From Pseudomonas sp. (lineage in GTDB: Bacteria > Pseudomonadota > Gammaproteobacteria > Pseudomonadales > Pseudomonadaceae): a stretch of DNA of 15,674 nt. The stretch lies in NCBI GenBank assembly GCA_026398835.1, contig JAPLSD010000086.1, forward strand, positions 1 to 15,674, written 5' to 3'. Made by a program: the position numbers and the translations under genes. The notes below the pieces were generated by a model. That model made no database searches. It had not been told where the DNA came from and was given only the letters and a program-made list of their open reading frames with translations. Below are positions 14,799 to 15,674 of this stretch, in pieces (within the stretch, counting starts at the first letter, position 1; each line of letters opens with the position of its first letter).

Positions 14799-15530
14799 TT
14801 ATTTCGCGCCCAGCGCCAGTTTGGCGACTTGTGGCGCAGGCTGATAGCCCGGAATCACTTGGCCGTCGGCCAAAACGATGGCCGGTGTACCGTTCACACC
14901 AATCGACTGACCGAGGGCAAACTGCTTGGAAACCGGGTTGGCGCACTTGGCAGCCTTGATTTCCTTGCCGTCGACCATTTTGTCCATGGCTGCTTTTTTG
15001 TCTTTGGAGCACCAGACCGCTTGCAGTTGCTCGTCACCCGGCGAACCGAGGCCCTGGCGCGGGAAAGCAACGTAACGCACCTCAATGCCCATTTTGTTCA
15101 GCTCAGGCACTTCGGCGTGCAGCTTGTGGCAGTACGGGCACGTAGTGTCAGTGAATACGGTGATGTGCGATTTGGTTTCGCCAATAGCCGGATAAACCAC
15201 GGTTTCAGCGACAGGGATGCCGTTGACCAACTTGGAAATGCCCAGACGCTCGGCTTTTTCGGTCAGGTTGACCGGTTTACCGTCCTTGAGCTGGAACAGG
15301 TAGCCCTGCATGACGAATTGACCGTCGGCACTGGCATACAGCACGCGGCTGCCTTTGAGTTTGACCTCATACAGGCCGGGCAATGGACTGGCGCTGATGG
15401 TTTCGACCGGAACTTCGAGTTGCAGGTTATCGAGGCTCTTGCGAATCGCCTGCTCGGCAGCGTCATCGGCTACGGCAAAGGTGCTGACCAACGCAATGGC
15501 TGCGGCGGCGAAAATCTGGGTCACGCGCAT
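14799..15530 (-). CDS. dsbC: Thiol:disulfide interchange protein DsbC
   Basis: Periplasmic disulfide isomerase of 243 aa, normally a V-shaped dimer kept reduced by DsbD. A Sec signal peptide covers about 1-21 (MRVTQIFAAAAIALVSTFAVA, cleaved before DDAAE). The N-terminal dimerisation domain (about 22-85) includes GLYEVKLKGSRVLYASADGQF. The thioredoxin-fold domain holds the active site TCPYCHKLH with Cys131 and Cys134, the cis-Pro loop GTPA at about 215-218, and the second structural cysteine pair Cys174/Cys196. AGGAG (15536-15540) lies 5 nt before the chosen ATG at 15530, and the signal peptide begins directly there; an in-frame ATG at 15584 would place 18 extra residues before it. In P. aeruginosa, as I remember, xerD lies upstream and hom downstream; the xerD end is not within this window. 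Confidence 0.96.
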   Translation of the reverse strand: MRVTQIFAAAAIALVSTFAVADDAAEQAIRKSLDNLQLEVPVETISASPLPGLYEVKLKGSRVLYASADGQFVMQGYLFQLKDGKPVNLTEKAERLGISKLVNGIPVAETVVYPAIGETKSHITVFTDTTCPYCHKLHAEVPELNKMGIEVRYVAFPRQGLGSPGDEQLQAVWCSKDKKAAMDKMVDGKEIKAAKCANPVSKQFALGQSIGVNGTPAIVLADGQVIPGYQPAPQVAKLALGAK

Positions 15531-15633
15531 GGAAACTCCTGAAGGCGGACAAATGGAACGGATAGAACGCCGGTACTGAAACATCGGGTTTTAGCCGCCC
15601 ACTGTGCAAACCGGCAAAGCCTACCACATAAGC

Positions 15634-15662
15634 CTTGCGGGGCCGACAGCGGCTGACGCAAG
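15634..15662. other. Inverted repeat upstream of dsbC
   Basis: CTTGCG and CGCAAG enclose an inner GCCG-ACAG-CGGC stem, giving a two-part hairpin about 104 nt before the dsbC ATG. There is no T-run on either side. It could be the end of the upstream gene's transcript or part of the dsbC leader. Confidence 0.4.
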
Positions 15663-15674
15663 ACCTTTGCAAGA

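Noticed and set aside
14829..15542. 237-codon open frame opposite dsbC
   Set aside because: Antisense shadow; dsbC with its signal peptide and CPYC site accounts for the region.
1..15674. Mobile element, prophage, CRISPR, toxin-antitoxin or defence system
   Set aside because: No transposase, integrase, repeat-spacer pattern, or paired small ORFs were found; most genes are conserved Pseudomonas housekeeping genes in a familiar order.

Overview
The window reads as a chromosomal segment of a Pseudomonas of the fluorescens/putida type. Reasons: moderately GC-rich coding with strong third-position bias, the gene set recJ, yaeQ, thrC, hom and dsbC with protein sequences close to what I remember of Pseudomonas orthologues, a DUF3509-like small protein (a Pseudomonas family), and the GTTCCCACGC/GCGTGGGAAC hairpin repeat common in intergenic DNA of this genus. 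I see no rRNA, tRNA, insertion sequence, prophage, CRISPR array or integration site.

Layout, left to right. (1) 2-589, +: C-terminal part of an APC-family amino-acid permease, cut by the window edge. (2) 629-1480, -: LysR-type regulator, divergent from (3) 1600-2247, +: a beta-class-like glutathione S-transferase that lacks two usual active-site residues. (4) 2308-2493, -: a 61-aa protein of unknown function. (5) 2919-4538, +: opgD, periplasmic glucan biosynthesis with a Tat signal, preceded by about 400 bp of relatively AT-rich non-coding DNA and followed by an 18-bp bidirectional terminator shared with (6) 4662-5768, -: an Old Yellow Enzyme-type flavin oxidoreductase. (7) 5996-8314, -: yaeQ followed by recJ, with a REP-like hairpin just after recJ. 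(8) 8461-9660, +: a class III (CaiB/BaiF) CoA-transferase. (9) 9763-9900: a structured non-coding stretch ending in a minus-strand terminator. (10) 9909-10196, -: DUF3509-like protein. (11) 10401-11759, -: a BvgS/EvgS-like sensor consisting only of periplasmic binding domain, membrane helix and PAS domain, with no kinase. (12) 11880-15530, -: dsbC, hom, thrC, each followed by its own hairpin.

Functionally most of the window is housekeeping: threonine synthesis from aspartate semialdehyde (hom, then thrC), periplasmic disulfide isomerisation (dsbC), recombination and repair (recJ) and osmoregulated glucans (opgD). The accessory genes are the lysR/gst pair, the CoA-transferase and the kinase-less sensor. 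I did not find a convincing new multi-gene system. The points most worth checking are the hairpins placed directly in front of the hom and thrC ribosome binding sites, the kinase-less sensor with its own terminator, the GST with altered catalytic residues, the tiny ORF coupled to lysR, and the structured element at 9763-9900.
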